Shown here: positions 33,806-41,024 of the stretch, piece by piece
Layout: the number at the start of each line of letters is the position of its first letter
Numbering within the stretch: the stretch's first letter is position 1
Source: Candidatus Pacearchaeota archaeon
GTDB lineage: Archaea; Nanobdellota; Nanobdellia; Pacearchaeales; GW2011-AR1
Length of the DNA stretch: 64,000 nucleotides
NCBI GenBank assembly: GCA_023144035.1
Contig: JAGLGM010000002.1
Coordinates: forward strand, 113,781 to 177,780
Reading direction: 5' to 3'
Notes under the pieces: model-generated
The model's database searches: none
What the model saw: only the letters and a program-made list of their open reading frames with translations
What the model was told of the DNA's origin: nothing
Position numbers and translations under genes: made by a program

Positions 33806-34246
33806 TTAATCAACTATTGGTTCACAACCATTAAATTGTTTTCCCCAAGAATAATCATATAAAGTTTTCCCTCCAATTTCATTACACAATTCTTCTGAAC
33901 CAATGTCTTTATAGATTAATTTATATCCTCCGTTTTCAGGACAAATATCACTACAACTATAACCTCTAACTAATTCTCTTCCTTGGTAAATTCCAAAGCT
34001 TATCCAAGGTTCAGAGAGGTTAATACTTTCATAATCTAAGTTTTGATTAATTTCTAATATTTTTTCTAATTCTTTTTTAACTTGTCTATCTGTAAGTTCT
34101 TCAGAAGCAATTAAACCTTCAATAAACAAAAAATATGCTGAACCAATAATTAATAAGATTCCAATAATTAAAATTAAGACATATATTTTCTTTTTAATTT
34201 TTTTTGTAAGATTTATTTTTAATTTCTTTTTTCTTTTCTTTTTCAT
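33806..34246 (-). CDS. Membrane-anchored protein with Cys-containing ectodomain
   Basis: 146 residues. A Lys-rich cytoplasmic start, a transmembrane helix (IYVLILIIGILLIIGSAYFLF) and an extracellular part with four Cys (SCSDICPE, ELCNEI, NGCEPI). Last gene of a five-gene run in which each start overlaps or abuts the preceding stop. Function unknown. Confidence 0.6.
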   Translation of the reverse strand: MKKKRKKKLKINLTKKIKKKIYVLILIIGILLIIGSAYFLFIEGLIASEELTDRQVKKELEKILEINQNLDYESINLSEPWISFGIYQGRELVRGYSCSDICPENGGYKLIYKDIGSEELCNEIGGKTLYDYSWGKQFNGCEPIVD

Positions 34247-34488
34247 TTTTTCTTACTTTTCTTTTTCTTAGATGTCTTTTTTTTAGGTCCTCTCCTTTCT
34301 CTGGAAAACACAGCAACTAGTTTATCATCAATTTTAATTGTTTTATATTTTTCAGAATTTTTTGTTCGAATAGCACTTTTTCTAAGGATATCTTCAATTT
34401 GTTCTCTTAATGTAAATAAATTTGCTTTTGCTCGTTTAGATATAATTTTCTTTACATCTTCATCAATATCTATTGTTATTTGTGGCAT
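34243..34488 (-). CDS. Ribbon-helix-helix-like DNA-binding protein
   Basis: 81 residues. PQITIDIDEDVKKIISKRAKANLFTLREQIEDILRKS matches an RHH strand and two helices; the tail is extremely Lys-rich. It may act on its own operon or as a nucleoid-like protein. No toxin partner is evident among its membrane-protein neighbours. Confidence 0.55.
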   Translation of the reverse strand: MPQITIDIDEDVKKIISKRAKANLFTLREQIEDILRKSAIRTKNSEKYKTIKIDDKLVAVFSRERRGPKKKTSKKKKSKKK

Positions 34489-34489
34489 T

Positions 34490-34705
34490 TTATTTCTTCT
34501 TTTTCTTTGGTTTTATAAAAAGAGGAATTGCAAACAGAACAATTAAGATAACATAAATATACCAAGAAATACTTAAAACATCTTCTTTAAATCTTGACCA
34601 GACATTTACTAAAAGAAGTGTAGCCAAAAGAGTAATTATTATCATGCTCCGCATTTGATATACTTCCATAGTTACTTTTTTATGAATTCTTTTTTTTAAT
34701 TTCAT
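34490..34705 (-). CDS. Small membrane protein, 71 residues
   Basis: Two helices (MIIITLLATLLLVNVW and ISWYIYVILIVLFAIPLFI) with Lys-rich ends. Its ATG overlaps the stop of the 56-residue gene upstream by ATGA. Function unknown. Confidence 0.55.
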   Translation of the reverse strand: MKLKKRIHKKVTMEVYQMRSMIIITLLATLLLVNVWSRFKEDVLSISWYIYVILIVLFAIPLFIKPKKKKK

Positions 34706-34872
34706 TTTTTATTTTTATATTTATTAATCATCCAAATAAGGCCAAGGGCTATAAAAGCAATTCCTAAAGCTGAATTAAGAGTAATCATAAAAACAACACC
34801 TACTCCCACAAAAATAGTTCCTAATGAGAAAAGTGCATCTTGATTTTCTTTTTTCCTAGTTTTCTTTTTCAT
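34702..34872 (-). CDS. Small membrane protein, 56 residues, missing from ORF track
   Basis: Read directly: ATG at 34872 to TGA at 34702-34704. Begins MKKKTRKKENQ, then two hydrophobic helices (LFSLGTIFVGVGVVFMITL, ALGIAFIALGLIWMI) and a Lys-rich end. It overlaps both neighbours by the ATGA pattern, strong evidence that it is translated. Confidence 0.65.
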   Translation of the reverse strand: MKKKTRKKENQDALFSLGTIFVGVGVVFMITLNSALGIAFIALGLIWMINKYKNKK

Positions 34873-35141
34873 TTTTTAACATACACCTTATCAACTTTAA
34901 AAGATTTATAGATTCCTTCTAAGATATCTGTTCCAGCATAACCAGCAAGTAAAGAAAGTCTAGGGTCAAAATCAAATATTATTCCTACAAAGACACCAAT
35001 AATTACTGCAACAAGAACTGTAATTACATAATACCCCCACATAACTCTTCTTCTTAAAGATAAAGCTTTCAACAATCCAACAACACCACGAGTGAGTCCA
35101 CCAATACCTCCAAGAAGTCCAGCAAGCATCACCCCGTCCAT
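34869..35141 (-). CDS. Small membrane protein, 90 residues
   Basis: Gly-rich N-terminal helix (VMLAGLLGGIGGLTRGVVGLLKAL), a basic turn, then a second helix (VITVLVAVIIGVFVGIIF) and a soluble end (LLAGYAGTDILEGIYKSF) reminiscent of small phage holin-like proteins. First gene of the five-gene minus operon ending at 33806. Function unknown. Confidence 0.55.
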   Translation of the reverse strand: MDGVMLAGLLGGIGGLTRGVVGLLKALSLRRRVMWGYYVITVLVAVIIGVFVGIIFDFDPRLSLLAGYAGTDILEGIYKSFKVDKVYVKK

Positions 35142-35192
35142 GACTGATAAAAAGAGAATAATGTTTATAAAAGTTGGGTTTATTAAAGGGAT

Positions 35193-35348
35193 ATGGGGGA
35201 AGGAGATTTAATTTTAATTGTATGGTATGTTTTTTTCGGATTAATTGGAGCCTTAATATATAAAAAAAAGAGATTGCTTGGAACATTAATTGGATTAGTT
35301 GCTGCACTGATACTTATCACAATACTTGCATTATTATTTGGAGGATAA
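35193..35348 (+). CDS. Small membrane protein, 51 residues
   Basis: Not in the ORF track. ATG at 35193, TAA at 35346-35348. Begins MGEGDLILIVWYVFFG, a first helix, then KKKR and a second helix (TLIGLVAALILITILALLFGG) at the very C-terminus. Divergent from the five-gene operon. Confidence 0.5.
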   Translation: MGEGDLILIVWYVFFGLIGALIYKKKRLLGTLIGLVAALILITILALLFGG

Positions 35349-35408
35349 TTATTAATATATATACTAAAAAGTAGAAATCCTTAAAAACAAAATATAAATT
35401 GATATTTT

Positions 35409-35702
35409 ATGACAACTCAAGAGAAATCTTTAATAGATTATTTCGAAAAAAGCAAAGATTTACTTCTTGAGATTGCTGATAAATACTGGGTTTCTCCAAA
35501 AATTCCTAAGAGAGAAAGTAATGGAATTCATATTGCTCATCTTCATGGTGGAGATGTTTACTTAGCTAAAATAAATTTTATTAAAAAAACAGCTGAAATA
35601 GGACATCTTAAAAAGAGTGAACAAAATGATATAACATGCGTAATTGGAGAATATGGAAAAAAAGTTGGTGAATATTGGAGTATAGGATCTCCTCAACAAT
35701 AA
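35409..35702 (+). CDS. Hypothetical cytoplasmic protein, 97 residues
   Basis: An N-terminal helix followed by a beta-rich region (GIHIAHLHGGDVYLAKINFIKKTAEIGHL). The four His residues clustered in IHIAHLHGG could bind metal, but no family was recognised. A TATA-like AT-rich stretch lies about 25 bases upstream. Confidence 0.5.
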   Translation: MTTQEKSLIDYFEKSKDLLLEIADKYWVSPKIPKRESNGIHIAHLHGGDVYLAKINFIKKTAEIGHLKKSEQNDITCVIGEYGKKVGEYWSIGSPQQ

Positions 35703-35732
35703 ATTTAAATATTTCTATTAGTTTAAGGTATA

Positions 35733-36026
35733 ATGAAAAGAGAGACACTTATTATTATATTAGCTTTATTAGTTCTAGTAACAATTGGATTAATTGTTTT
35801 TCTTATTTTCCAGTTTAAAGGGGAAAAATCTTCAGTTGAAGAAGGAGTATTAGATGACCAAGAAAATACATTAGATAATTGCGAGTCAAACATATACAAT
35901 TGTGGTGATTTTGAAACACAAGAACAAGCACAAGAGATGTTTGATTTATGTTTTGAAGAAACCAATGAGGATGTTCATGGATTAGACCACGATGACGATG
36001 GTGTTGTCTGCGAGAGTTTGGATTGA
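35733..36026 (+). CDS. Membrane-anchored Excalibur-domain protein
   Basis: 97 residues. One N-terminal transmembrane helix, then an acidic linker and an Excalibur calcium-binding domain ([18 protein letters not shown] ... [13 protein letters not shown]) with its DxDxDG loop and Cys pairs. Excalibur domains often accompany extracellular thermonucleases; an SNase gene lies 2 kb downstream. The last 26 bases of its conserved end recur exactly at 37926-37951. Confidence 0.85.
   Translation: MKRETLIIILALLVLVTIGLIVFLIFQFKGEKSSVEEGVLDDQENTLDNCESNIYNCGDFETQEQAQEMFDLCFEETNEDVHGLDHDDDGVVCESLD
35995..36020 (+). repeat. 26-bp direct repeat, copy 1 (inside Excalibur 3' end)
   Basis: Identical to 37926-37951. 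Copy 1 encodes the DGVVCESL end of the Excalibur domain. The two copies bound a 1.9-kb interval holding the methyltransferase, radical SAM and peptide genes. Confidence 0.85.
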
Positions 36027-36034
36027 GAAAGAAA

Positions 36035-36535
36035 TTATTTCTTAGCTAAAAAGACAAGAATCTTATGTTGATGTTTTGGTTCTCCATGTTCTTTAGATAA
36101 ACAAGGAGTATTATGAATTATCTCCCAATCAGAATATAATTTGTTTAATATTTCTTTATCTGGATAAAAATGAATTTTATTATCTGGTTTTTCTTCATTA
36201 GACATACAAATTAAAAAATGAAATCCTCCGGGCAATGTATTCTTTTGCATCTTTTCAATTAGTTGATGAGCTTCTTCTCTTTTTAAGAAATGCAAAATAC
36301 CTGTTCCCATTATTAGATCATATTTCAATTCAAATTTGAAATCAAGTATGTCTTGTTGAACAAATGTAAAGTTGTCATGAGATTCGGTTATAGATTCTTT
36401 ATCAACACCTGTAACAGGAATACCTTTCTCAATAAATTTTCTAGAGAAATTACATTTACCACAACCTAAGTCTAAAACTAAAGTAGGATTTATTCTTTGC
36501 ATACTATCAACAATTAAGGGTTTCGCCAGGAGCAT
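36035..36535 (-). CDS. SAM-dependent methyltransferase
   Basis: 166 residues. LVLDLGCGKCNFSRKFIEKGIPVTGVDKES is the class I SAM-binding motif, with a TFVQQDILDF motif and a YDLIMGTGILHFL motif IV. It resembles TehB-like small-molecule or peptide methyltransferases. Its start overlaps the 3' end of the radical SAM gene by 29 bases, so the two are translationally coupled. I infer it modifies the product of the neighbouring peptide gene, or acts in its resistance. Confidence 0.8.
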   Translation of the reverse strand: MLLAKPLIVDSMQRINPTLVLDLGCGKCNFSRKFIEKGIPVTGVDKESITESHDNFTFVQQDILDFKFELKYDLIMGTGILHFLKREEAHQLIEKMQKNTLPGGFHFLICMSNEEKPDNKIHFYPDKEILNKLYSDWEIIHNTPCLSKEHGEPKHQHKILVFLAKK

Positions 36536-37613
36536 TTTCTATATGTACTTCTTTAAGATCAGATGGTTTAATTAGATTTCTAAAACACATAGGATCTTTT
36601 GCCATATAATCTCCAGTTGTTGCATAGGCTATAGCTCTACATCCTCTACAATGAGAAACATTTTCACAACCAGTGTTTTTTTTCATTTGATTTAAATTTC
36701 TTAAATCGTGCATGATTTTTTTTTCAGTTATAAGTTCTACCAACCCTTCACTAATATGACCCATTACTATTGGAAGTCTTCTACAAGGATAAACACTTCC
36801 ATCAGAAAGTACTGAAACTCCTGAATATCCTGCCCCACATCCCCCTAAAAATTTATCTGTTTCTCTTGCCTCTTTTTTTATAGGATCATCACAATGCATA
36901 ATATCCCATAATACTTCTGTTTCCAACAATTTTATTTTACCCCCATATTTTTTATCTAATTCCCTTTGATCTTTATAAATTTTAAATAATTCATGGGCAT
37001 TAATAAATTCTGGATCCTTAGCTCCAAGTTCTTTGATTGGAACATATGATTGAACCCCAAAAATATCTGCTCCAGCTTCAATTGAATTTTTAATTGCTTG
37101 TTCAATATATTGTTTATTTGATTGCATAGCTGTAAAAGAAATTGTAACTCCTATTCCTGCTTCCTTACTATTAGCAATGCCTTGCATAGCTTTATCAAAA
37201 GAATAAGACCTTTGCCTTACATAATTATGTCTTTCTTTATCTCCATCAAGAGAAATTTGCAATCTATTTATTCCTCTTTTCTTAAATGCTTTTGCCTTTT
37301 CTAAAGTTATTAAGGTTCCGTTAGTAAGAAGCCTTGTATAAACTTTATTTTGTTGAGTATAATCTAAAATGCTAAACAAATCTTTTCTTAGAAGAGGCTC
37401 TCCTCCAGAAATATAAAATCTAGGATCCATTTTCCATCTCTGAGTTGTATCTACAAGATCATCAATCATACTTTTAACCTCAATTAAGCTCATTAAACTA
37501 GTCTTTTCTTGTAAGTGGTTTTCTTGGCCTTCTCCAATATGATAGCAATGTCTACATTCAAGATTACAATCATTTGTCGAATCCCATTGAATAAATATTT
37601 GCTTTTTTTTCAT
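36507..37613 (-). CDS. Radical SAM/SPASM peptide-maturase-like enzyme
   Basis: 368 residues from the ATG at 37613; the track start at 37628 is a TTG. CNLECRHC (about residues 16-23) is the CxxxCxxC cluster motif, followed by YISGGEPLL, TNGTLIT and QISLDG. The C-terminal SPASM region has CGAGYSGVSVLSDGSVYPC and later CENVSHCRGC and MC clusters for auxiliary Fe-S centres. SPASM enzymes mature Cys-rich or other ribosomal peptides by radical chemistry. It lies 58 bases downstream of a Cys-tailed 52-residue peptide gene on the same strand. Confidence 0.85.
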   Translation of the reverse strand: MKKKQIFIQWDSTNDCNLECRHCYHIGEGQENHLQEKTSLMSLIEVKSMIDDLVDTTQRWKMDPRFYISGGEPLLRKDLFSILDYTQQNKVYTRLLTNGTLITLEKAKAFKKRGINRLQISLDGDKERHNYVRQRSYSFDKAMQGIANSKEAGIGVTISFTAMQSNKQYIEQAIKNSIEAGADIFGVQSYVPIKELGAKDPEFINAHELFKIYKDQRELDKKYGGKIKLLETEVLWDIMHCDDPIKKEARETDKFLGGCGAGYSGVSVLSDGSVYPCRRLPIVMGHISEGLVELITEKKIMHDLRNLNQMKKNTGCENVSHCRGCRAIAYATTGDYMAKDPMCFRNLIKPSDLKEVHIENAPGETLNC

Positions 37614-37671
37614 TTTCAAATTTATCAATATAGAATCACTCTCTTGTCAAATATCTGAATTTTAAAGACAA

Positions 37672-37830
37672 TTATTCGCTACCACAAGGAACACAATTTG
37701 AACAACCTGAAACACAATTATAGCTTTCTTGCTTTGTTTCGGGCATCATACTTGTTAGGTACTCATTTTCATTCGTTGTTTTTACAGATACTTCCTTATC
37801 AAAATTACTTTCTAAAGTTTTTTCTGCCAT
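37672..37830 (-). CDS. Candidate RiPP precursor peptide with C-terminal Cys cluster
   Basis: 52 residues, too short for the ORF track. MAEKTLESNFDKEV begins a polar leader of about 36 residues with no hydrophobic helix, and the C-terminal part is YNCVSGCSNCVPCGSE, four Cys spaced C-x3-C-x2-C-x2-C. It is the first gene of a minus-strand trio with a radical SAM/SPASM enzyme and a methyltransferase. A TATA box sits 25 bases before the ATG, consistent with leaderless transcription. The precursor role is an inference from size, composition and context; a metal-binding small protein is the alternative. Confidence 0.6.
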   Translation of the reverse strand: MAEKTLESNFDKEVSVKTTNENEYLTSMMPETKQESYNCVSGCSNCVPCGSE

Positions 37831-37850
37831 AAATATATAAGAATTTACTT

Positions 37851-37859
37851 ATTTATAAG
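37851..37859 (-). promoter_or_regulatory. TATA box of the peptide operon
   Basis: On the minus strand CTTATAAAT is centred 25 bases upstream of the ATG at 37830, the archaeal promoter spacing, which predicts a leaderless message. Confidence 0.5.
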
Positions 37860-37925
37860 TATTATTATTCTCCCTTCTTCTTCCCCTTTTAGAAAAGAAA
37901 AGATTTTAAGTATAAAATTAAGACA

Positions 37926-37951
37926 ACGATGGTGTTGTCTGCGAGAGTTTG
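37926..37951 (+). repeat. 26-bp direct repeat, copy 2 (Excalibur 3' fragment)
   Basis: An exact copy of 35995-36020 standing alone between the peptide gene and the SNase gene. In frame it would read DGVVCESL followed shortly by a stop, so it is an orphaned gene end rather than an independent gene. Confidence 0.85.
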
Positions 37952-37997
37952 AGTTAGGAAACGGAAGGAATTTAAGCAACAAACCCGTATTATTTAA

Positions 37998-38453
37998 GTG
38001 AAAGCTAAAACTAAAACCACGCTAATCATAATCTTATCTATTACTCTTTTGATAATAATCATTGGCTTTGCTTTATACTTAGTCTATAATATCACAGCAG
38101 AAAAAGGAGAAGGAGAAGAGTTTGTTATAGATGTAATAGATGGAGATACTTTTAAGATGAATACAGGAGATAGTATAAGGCTTTTATGTGTGAATACTCC
38201 TGAAAAAGATGAAGAAGGTTATGAAAGAGCAACAAAGTTCTTAGAAAGTTTAGTGTTGTATAAAGAAGTAAGATTAGAACAAGGTGAAACATTAAATAAA
38301 ACAGACAAATATCAAAGAACACTTGCTTTTGTATATGTTAATAATCTAGGAAAACAGGTTTTCGTAAACAAGTTGATAATTGACTCAGGATTTAGTGAGG
38401 TATATACCTATGGTGATTTGGAAGGGGAATGTCCTCAAGTTATGGGGGTTTAG
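37998..38453 (+). CDS. Membrane-anchored thermonuclease-like (SNase) protein
   Basis: 151 residues, GTG start. One N-terminal transmembrane helix is followed by an SNase fold: VIDVIDGDTFKM (calcium-binding Asp), IRLLCVNTPEKDE (catalytic Arg) and KTDKYQRTLAFVYVN (second Arg). It would be an extracellular or pseudo-periplasmic Ca2+-dependent nuclease, useful for nucleotide scavenging. The catalytic Glu normally near the second Arg lies in a less clear region. Its 3' half is duplicated about 1.1 kb downstream. Confidence 0.82.
   Translation: MKAKTKTTLIIILSITLLIIIIGFALYLVYNITAEKGEGEEFVIDVIDGDTFKMNTGDSIRLLCVNTPEKDEEGYERATKFLESLVLYKEVRLEQGETLNKTDKYQRTLAFVYVNNLGKQVFVNKLIIDSGFSEVYTYGDLEGECPQVMGV
38257..38398 (+). 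repeat. About 140-bp direct repeat, copy 1 (SNase 3' part)
   Basis: Nearly identical (one mismatch seen) to 39342-39483. After this stretch the two copies diverge but still encode related ends (GDLEGEC versus GDYDGEC). The repeats bound a TA-like gene pair and a structured-RNA candidate. Confidence 0.85.
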
Positions 38454-38487
38454 AAAGAAATTTAAGGAATGAATTCTTGAAAAATTT

Positions 38488-38826
38488 ATGATTGAAGAAC
38501 ACAAAGTAAAAGACAAAATCAAAATCTCAATCTTTTTAAAAAAAATAAAAGAGTATGGATATGAAAATATAGAAGCGACAGCCCATACATTTTTTAGACT
38601 TAGTCAAAAACAGAGAGAAGTATACACTGAAGAAGTATTAAAAAAGATAATTTTTAATGAAAAACCTCTTGAAGTTAGTATACAAAAAAATAATAATTAT
38701 GCTGTAATTTATTTATATAAAGAAAACAAACTATTGAAAATCTTGTTGGATCTTACCCTTAATAAAGTTTATATAGTTTCATTCTATATTTTAAATAGAG
38801 AACAAATGAAGGAGATTGGGAAATGA
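38488..38826 (+). CDS. Small basic protein, possible DUF4258-type toxin
   Basis: 112 residues. ATAHTFFRLSQKQREVYTEEVLKKIIF followed by alternating strands (NYAVIYLYKENKLLKILLDLTLNKVYIVSFY) resembles the layout of DUF4258/RelE-like small toxins, with a His-Arg pair early on. It overlaps the next gene, a DUF2283-like protein, by four bases; DUF4258 and DUF2283 genes are often paired. The assignment is tentative. Confidence 0.45.
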   Translation: MIEEHKVKDKIKISIFLKKIKEYGYENIEATAHTFFRLSQKQREVYTEEVLKKIIFNEKPLEVSIQKNNNYAVIYLYKENKLLKILLDLTLNKVYIVSFYILNREQMKEIGK

Positions 38827-39191
38827 ATCGGGTTTTGAATAAAGCTGGAGAATATGATTATGATTTTAAAAATGATATATTCTTTTTTAAAGTAAAGGAT
38901 AGAGAATACTCTCATTCAATAGAATTACACAATTTAGTAATAGATTTTGATAAAGAAGATTTTATTGTTGGACTTCAGATATTTGATGCATCAACAATAT
39001 TTAATCTTTCAAAAGAGAATCTAAGACAAGTGCAACATTTTGAAATGCAATCAAATGTAAACCAAGGGAGAATCCAAGTAAATTTGTCTTTTAATCTAAA
39101 AATTAGAAATAGGCAAGTGAGCTACAATCCAATAATTTTTGAAAAAATTGAAGATAAAATACCTAATTCTGAATTATCTTGCGTAGCATAA
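38823..39191 (+). CDS. DUF2283-like protein, possible antitoxin
   Basis: 122 residues. YDYDFKNDIFFFKVKDREYSHSIEL...LVIDFDKEDFIVGLQIFDAS follows the DUF2283 pattern (short beta strands ending in GxxxxDAS). A longer C-terminal region than usual follows. Its ATG overlaps the stop of the upstream small protein. The gene at 57561-57899 is another member of the same family. Confidence 0.55.
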   Translation: MNRVLNKAGEYDYDFKNDIFFFKVKDREYSHSIELHNLVIDFDKEDFIVGLQIFDASTIFNLSKENLRQVQHFEMQSNVNQGRIQVNLSFNLKIRNRQVSYNPIIFEKIEDKIPNSELSCVA

Positions 39192-39216
39192 TTCATTCGA
39201 AAAGATTTTAAATGAA

Positions 39217-39290
39217 CAGTAACCAGGGCTCTAAGAGCCGTGACCAGCATTGCCACGCGATAAATCGCGAAGCGCCGAAGCGCATTACTG
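39217..39290 (-). ncRNA. Candidate multi-hairpin structured RNA
   Basis: A sharply GC-rich island in AT-rich DNA. On the minus strand CAGUAA (39290-39285) pairs with UUACUG (39222-39217) and closes four adjacent hairpins: GCGC-UUCG-GCGC, GCGA-UUUA-UCGC, GUGGC/GUCAC with a 7-base loop, and GGCUC-UUA-GAGCC. The UUCG tetraloop appears only on the minus strand, and a TATA-like ATTTATATT lies about 28 bases upstream in that direction. It does not match a tRNA or any RNA family I know. A recombination site that folds as single strand is another reading. Confidence 0.5.
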
Positions 39291-39340
39291 CTTATAATAG
39301 AGAGACACACACAATATAAATGTTTTGTTTTTGTTAACAA

Positions 39341-39538
39341 ATGTATAAAGAAGTAAGATTAGAACAAGGTGAAACATTAAATAAAACAGACAAATATCAA
39401 AGAACACTTGCTTTTGTATATGTTAATAATCTAGGAAAACAGGTTTTCGTAAACAAATTGATAATTGACTCAGGATTTAGTGATGTTTATTCTTATGGTG
39501 ATTATGATGGGGAATGTGGGTGGGTTGTTGGTGTTTAG
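39341..39538 (+). pseudogene. 3' fragment of an SNase gene
   Basis: 65 codons starting MYKEVRLEQGETLNKTDKYQ, equal to the second half of the SNase at 37998-38453 but without signal helix, Ca2+-binding Asp or first catalytic Arg. It cannot be an active nuclease on its own. The final 20 residues differ from the intact gene. Confidence 0.8.
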
Positions 39539-39565
39539 AAGGTAATAAAATGATATACTAGAAAA

Positions 39566-39574
39566 TTTATAAAG
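39566..39574 (+). promoter_or_regulatory. TATA box of the small RNA candidate at 39597
   Basis: TTTATAAAG preceded by purines (GAAAA, BRE-like) is centred about 27 bases before the hairpin start at 39597. Confidence 0.4.
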
Positions 39575-39596
39575 ATTATAATATTAATAATATTAG

Positions 39597-39660
39597 CAGT
39601 CTTTGGACTGTGACGATATTCCCCGGTGATCTTTGTGGTTGCCGGATGACTTATATTTTT
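39597..39660 (+). ncRNA. Candidate small structured RNA
   Basis: A second GC-rich island: the hairpin CAGUC-UUUG-GACUG, then a CCGG...GCCGG stem-like region, ending in a T-run (39655-39660) that could terminate transcription. GUGACGA after the first hairpin resembles a C box with one mismatch, but no convincing D box was found. The upstream TATA box supports transcription on the plus strand. Confidence 0.4.
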
Positions 39661-39681
39661 GAAGATATTGGAGATTTTTAA

Positions 39682-39753
39682 ATGAAAAATACTTTGATTT
39701 TTGTTGATGATGGATTTTTTGGATTAGTTAAAAAACATTTTCAAAAAGAATGA
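39682..39753 (+). pseudogene. Possible N-terminal remnant of a NYN/PIN-like gene
   Basis: A 23-codon ORF, MKNTLIFVDDGFFGLVKKHF, resembles the first strand and Asp of NYN-type nucleases (V-x-D-x-x-N/F) but then stops at TGA. No continuation was found in other frames. Very short, so only a weak call. Confidence 0.25.
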
Positions 39754-39815
39754 AGGAATGTTTTGAAGAGAATATAAGGAAACTATTAAATATAAGAGAT
39801 TTTTGATAATATAAC

Positions 39816-41024
39816 ATGACAACATACTCACATTCTCGTATAAATACTTATGAAAATTGTCCATATGCTTACAAATTAAGGTATATTGATAGGCAAAAAC
39901 CAGAGATACCTACAACAATAGAAGCATTTATGGGAGATATGGTTCATCAAGCATTAGAAGATTTATATAAAAAAAGAAAATTCAAAAAAAGAACAGCTAA
40001 AGCAACTTTAATAAAAGTTTATAGAGATTTATGGGAAAAAAATTATTCTGAAGATATTTTAATTGTAAAAAAAGATGAAGGATTAAATGAAGACAATTAT
40101 AGAAAAATGGGCGAGAAATTTTTATCAGATTATTATGAAAGAATGAAACCCTTTAATCAAATGACTATTTTAGGATTAGAAACTCAAGATAGAATGACTC
40201 TTCCAGATGGAAACCAATGGCATGTTAGAATAGATAAATTAGGGTGTGATAATCAAGGAAATTACTTTGTTTGTGATTACAAAACAAATGCGAGAATGAA
40301 AGACCAAGAAGAAGCAGATAGTGATAGGCAATTAGCAATGTATTCAATATGGGTTAAAGACAAATTTAAAGATGCAAAGTCAGTTAAGTTAATTTGGCAT
40401 ATGTTAGCTTTTAATAAAGATGCTATTTCAGAGAGAACAGAAGAACAACTTCAAAAATTACAACAAGAAATAGTAGAGAGAATTAAAGAAATAGAATCTG
40501 CAACAGAATTTCCAAGAAAACAAACAGCATTATGTAATTATTGTGGATTTAAATCAGAATGTCCTTCATTTAAACATGAATTTGAATTAAATAAAAAAGA
40601 AACAATTGAAAAATTTAAAGAAGACGAAGGTGTTAAACTAGTTGATGAATTTTCTGAAGTTAAAACTAAACTTGCAGAATATAAAAAATCACAAGAAGAA
40701 TTTAGAGAAAAGTTAATTTCTTATGCAAAACAATTTGAAATAGATATTGTGTATGGCTCTAATAAGAAATGTTCAGTAAGAGAATTTGATAAAATAATTC
40801 TCCCAGAAGACCAGAAATTAAAAGAAGAATTTATTCAATTAATAAAAGACAAAGGAATATATGAAGAATGTTCAATGGTTTGTTATCCTAGATTAAATTC
40901 CAAAATCCTCAAAGACGAAATAGAGGACGAAATTAAAGAAGAAATAAGAGAAAAGGTAAGTATTGAAAAGGATTTTAGATTAAGCTTAAGTAAACGGAAG
41001 GATGTTTTGGAGGATGATGAATAA
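39816..41024 (+). CDS. RecB/Cas4-like PD-(D/E)XK nuclease with Fe-S Cys motif
   Basis: 402 residues. SRINTYENCPYAYKLRYIDR is the N-terminal signature of the PDDEXK_1 (AddB/Cas4) family, with the first cluster Cys. HQALEDLY, an Asp in VRIDKLGCD, VCDYKTNAR (the D-x-K motif), a QLAMYSIW helix (QhxxY) and CNYCGFKSECPSF (three Cys) complete it. Residues 260-402 are a charged helical extension. It probably binds a 4Fe-4S cluster and cuts DNA ends. It stands at the left edge of the defence island and overlaps the next gene (TAATG). Confidence 0.85.
   Translation: MTTYSHSRINTYENCPYAYKLRYIDRQKPEIPTTIEAFMGDMVHQALEDLYKKRKFKKRTAKATLIKVYRDLWEKNYSEDILIVKKDEGLNEDNYRKMGEKFLSDYYERMKPFNQMTILGLETQDRMTLPDGNQWHVRIDKLGCDNQGNYFVCDYKTNARMKDQEEADSDRQLAMYSIWVKDKFKDAKSVKLIWHMLAFNKDAISERTEEQLQKLQQEIVERIKEIESATEFPRKQTALCNYCGFKSECPSFKHEFELNKKETIEKFKEDEGVKLVDEFSEVKTKLAEYKKSQEEFREKLISYAKQFEIDIVYGSNKKCSVREFDKIILPEDQKLKEEFIQLIKDKGIYEECSMVCYPRLNSKILKDEIEDEIKEEIREKVSIEKDFRLSLSKRKDVLEDDE

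Noticed and set aside
39122-39340. Minus-strand ORF over the structured island
   Set aside because: It spans the hairpin island and the end of the DUF2283-like gene in the opposite sense, with no protein-like pattern.
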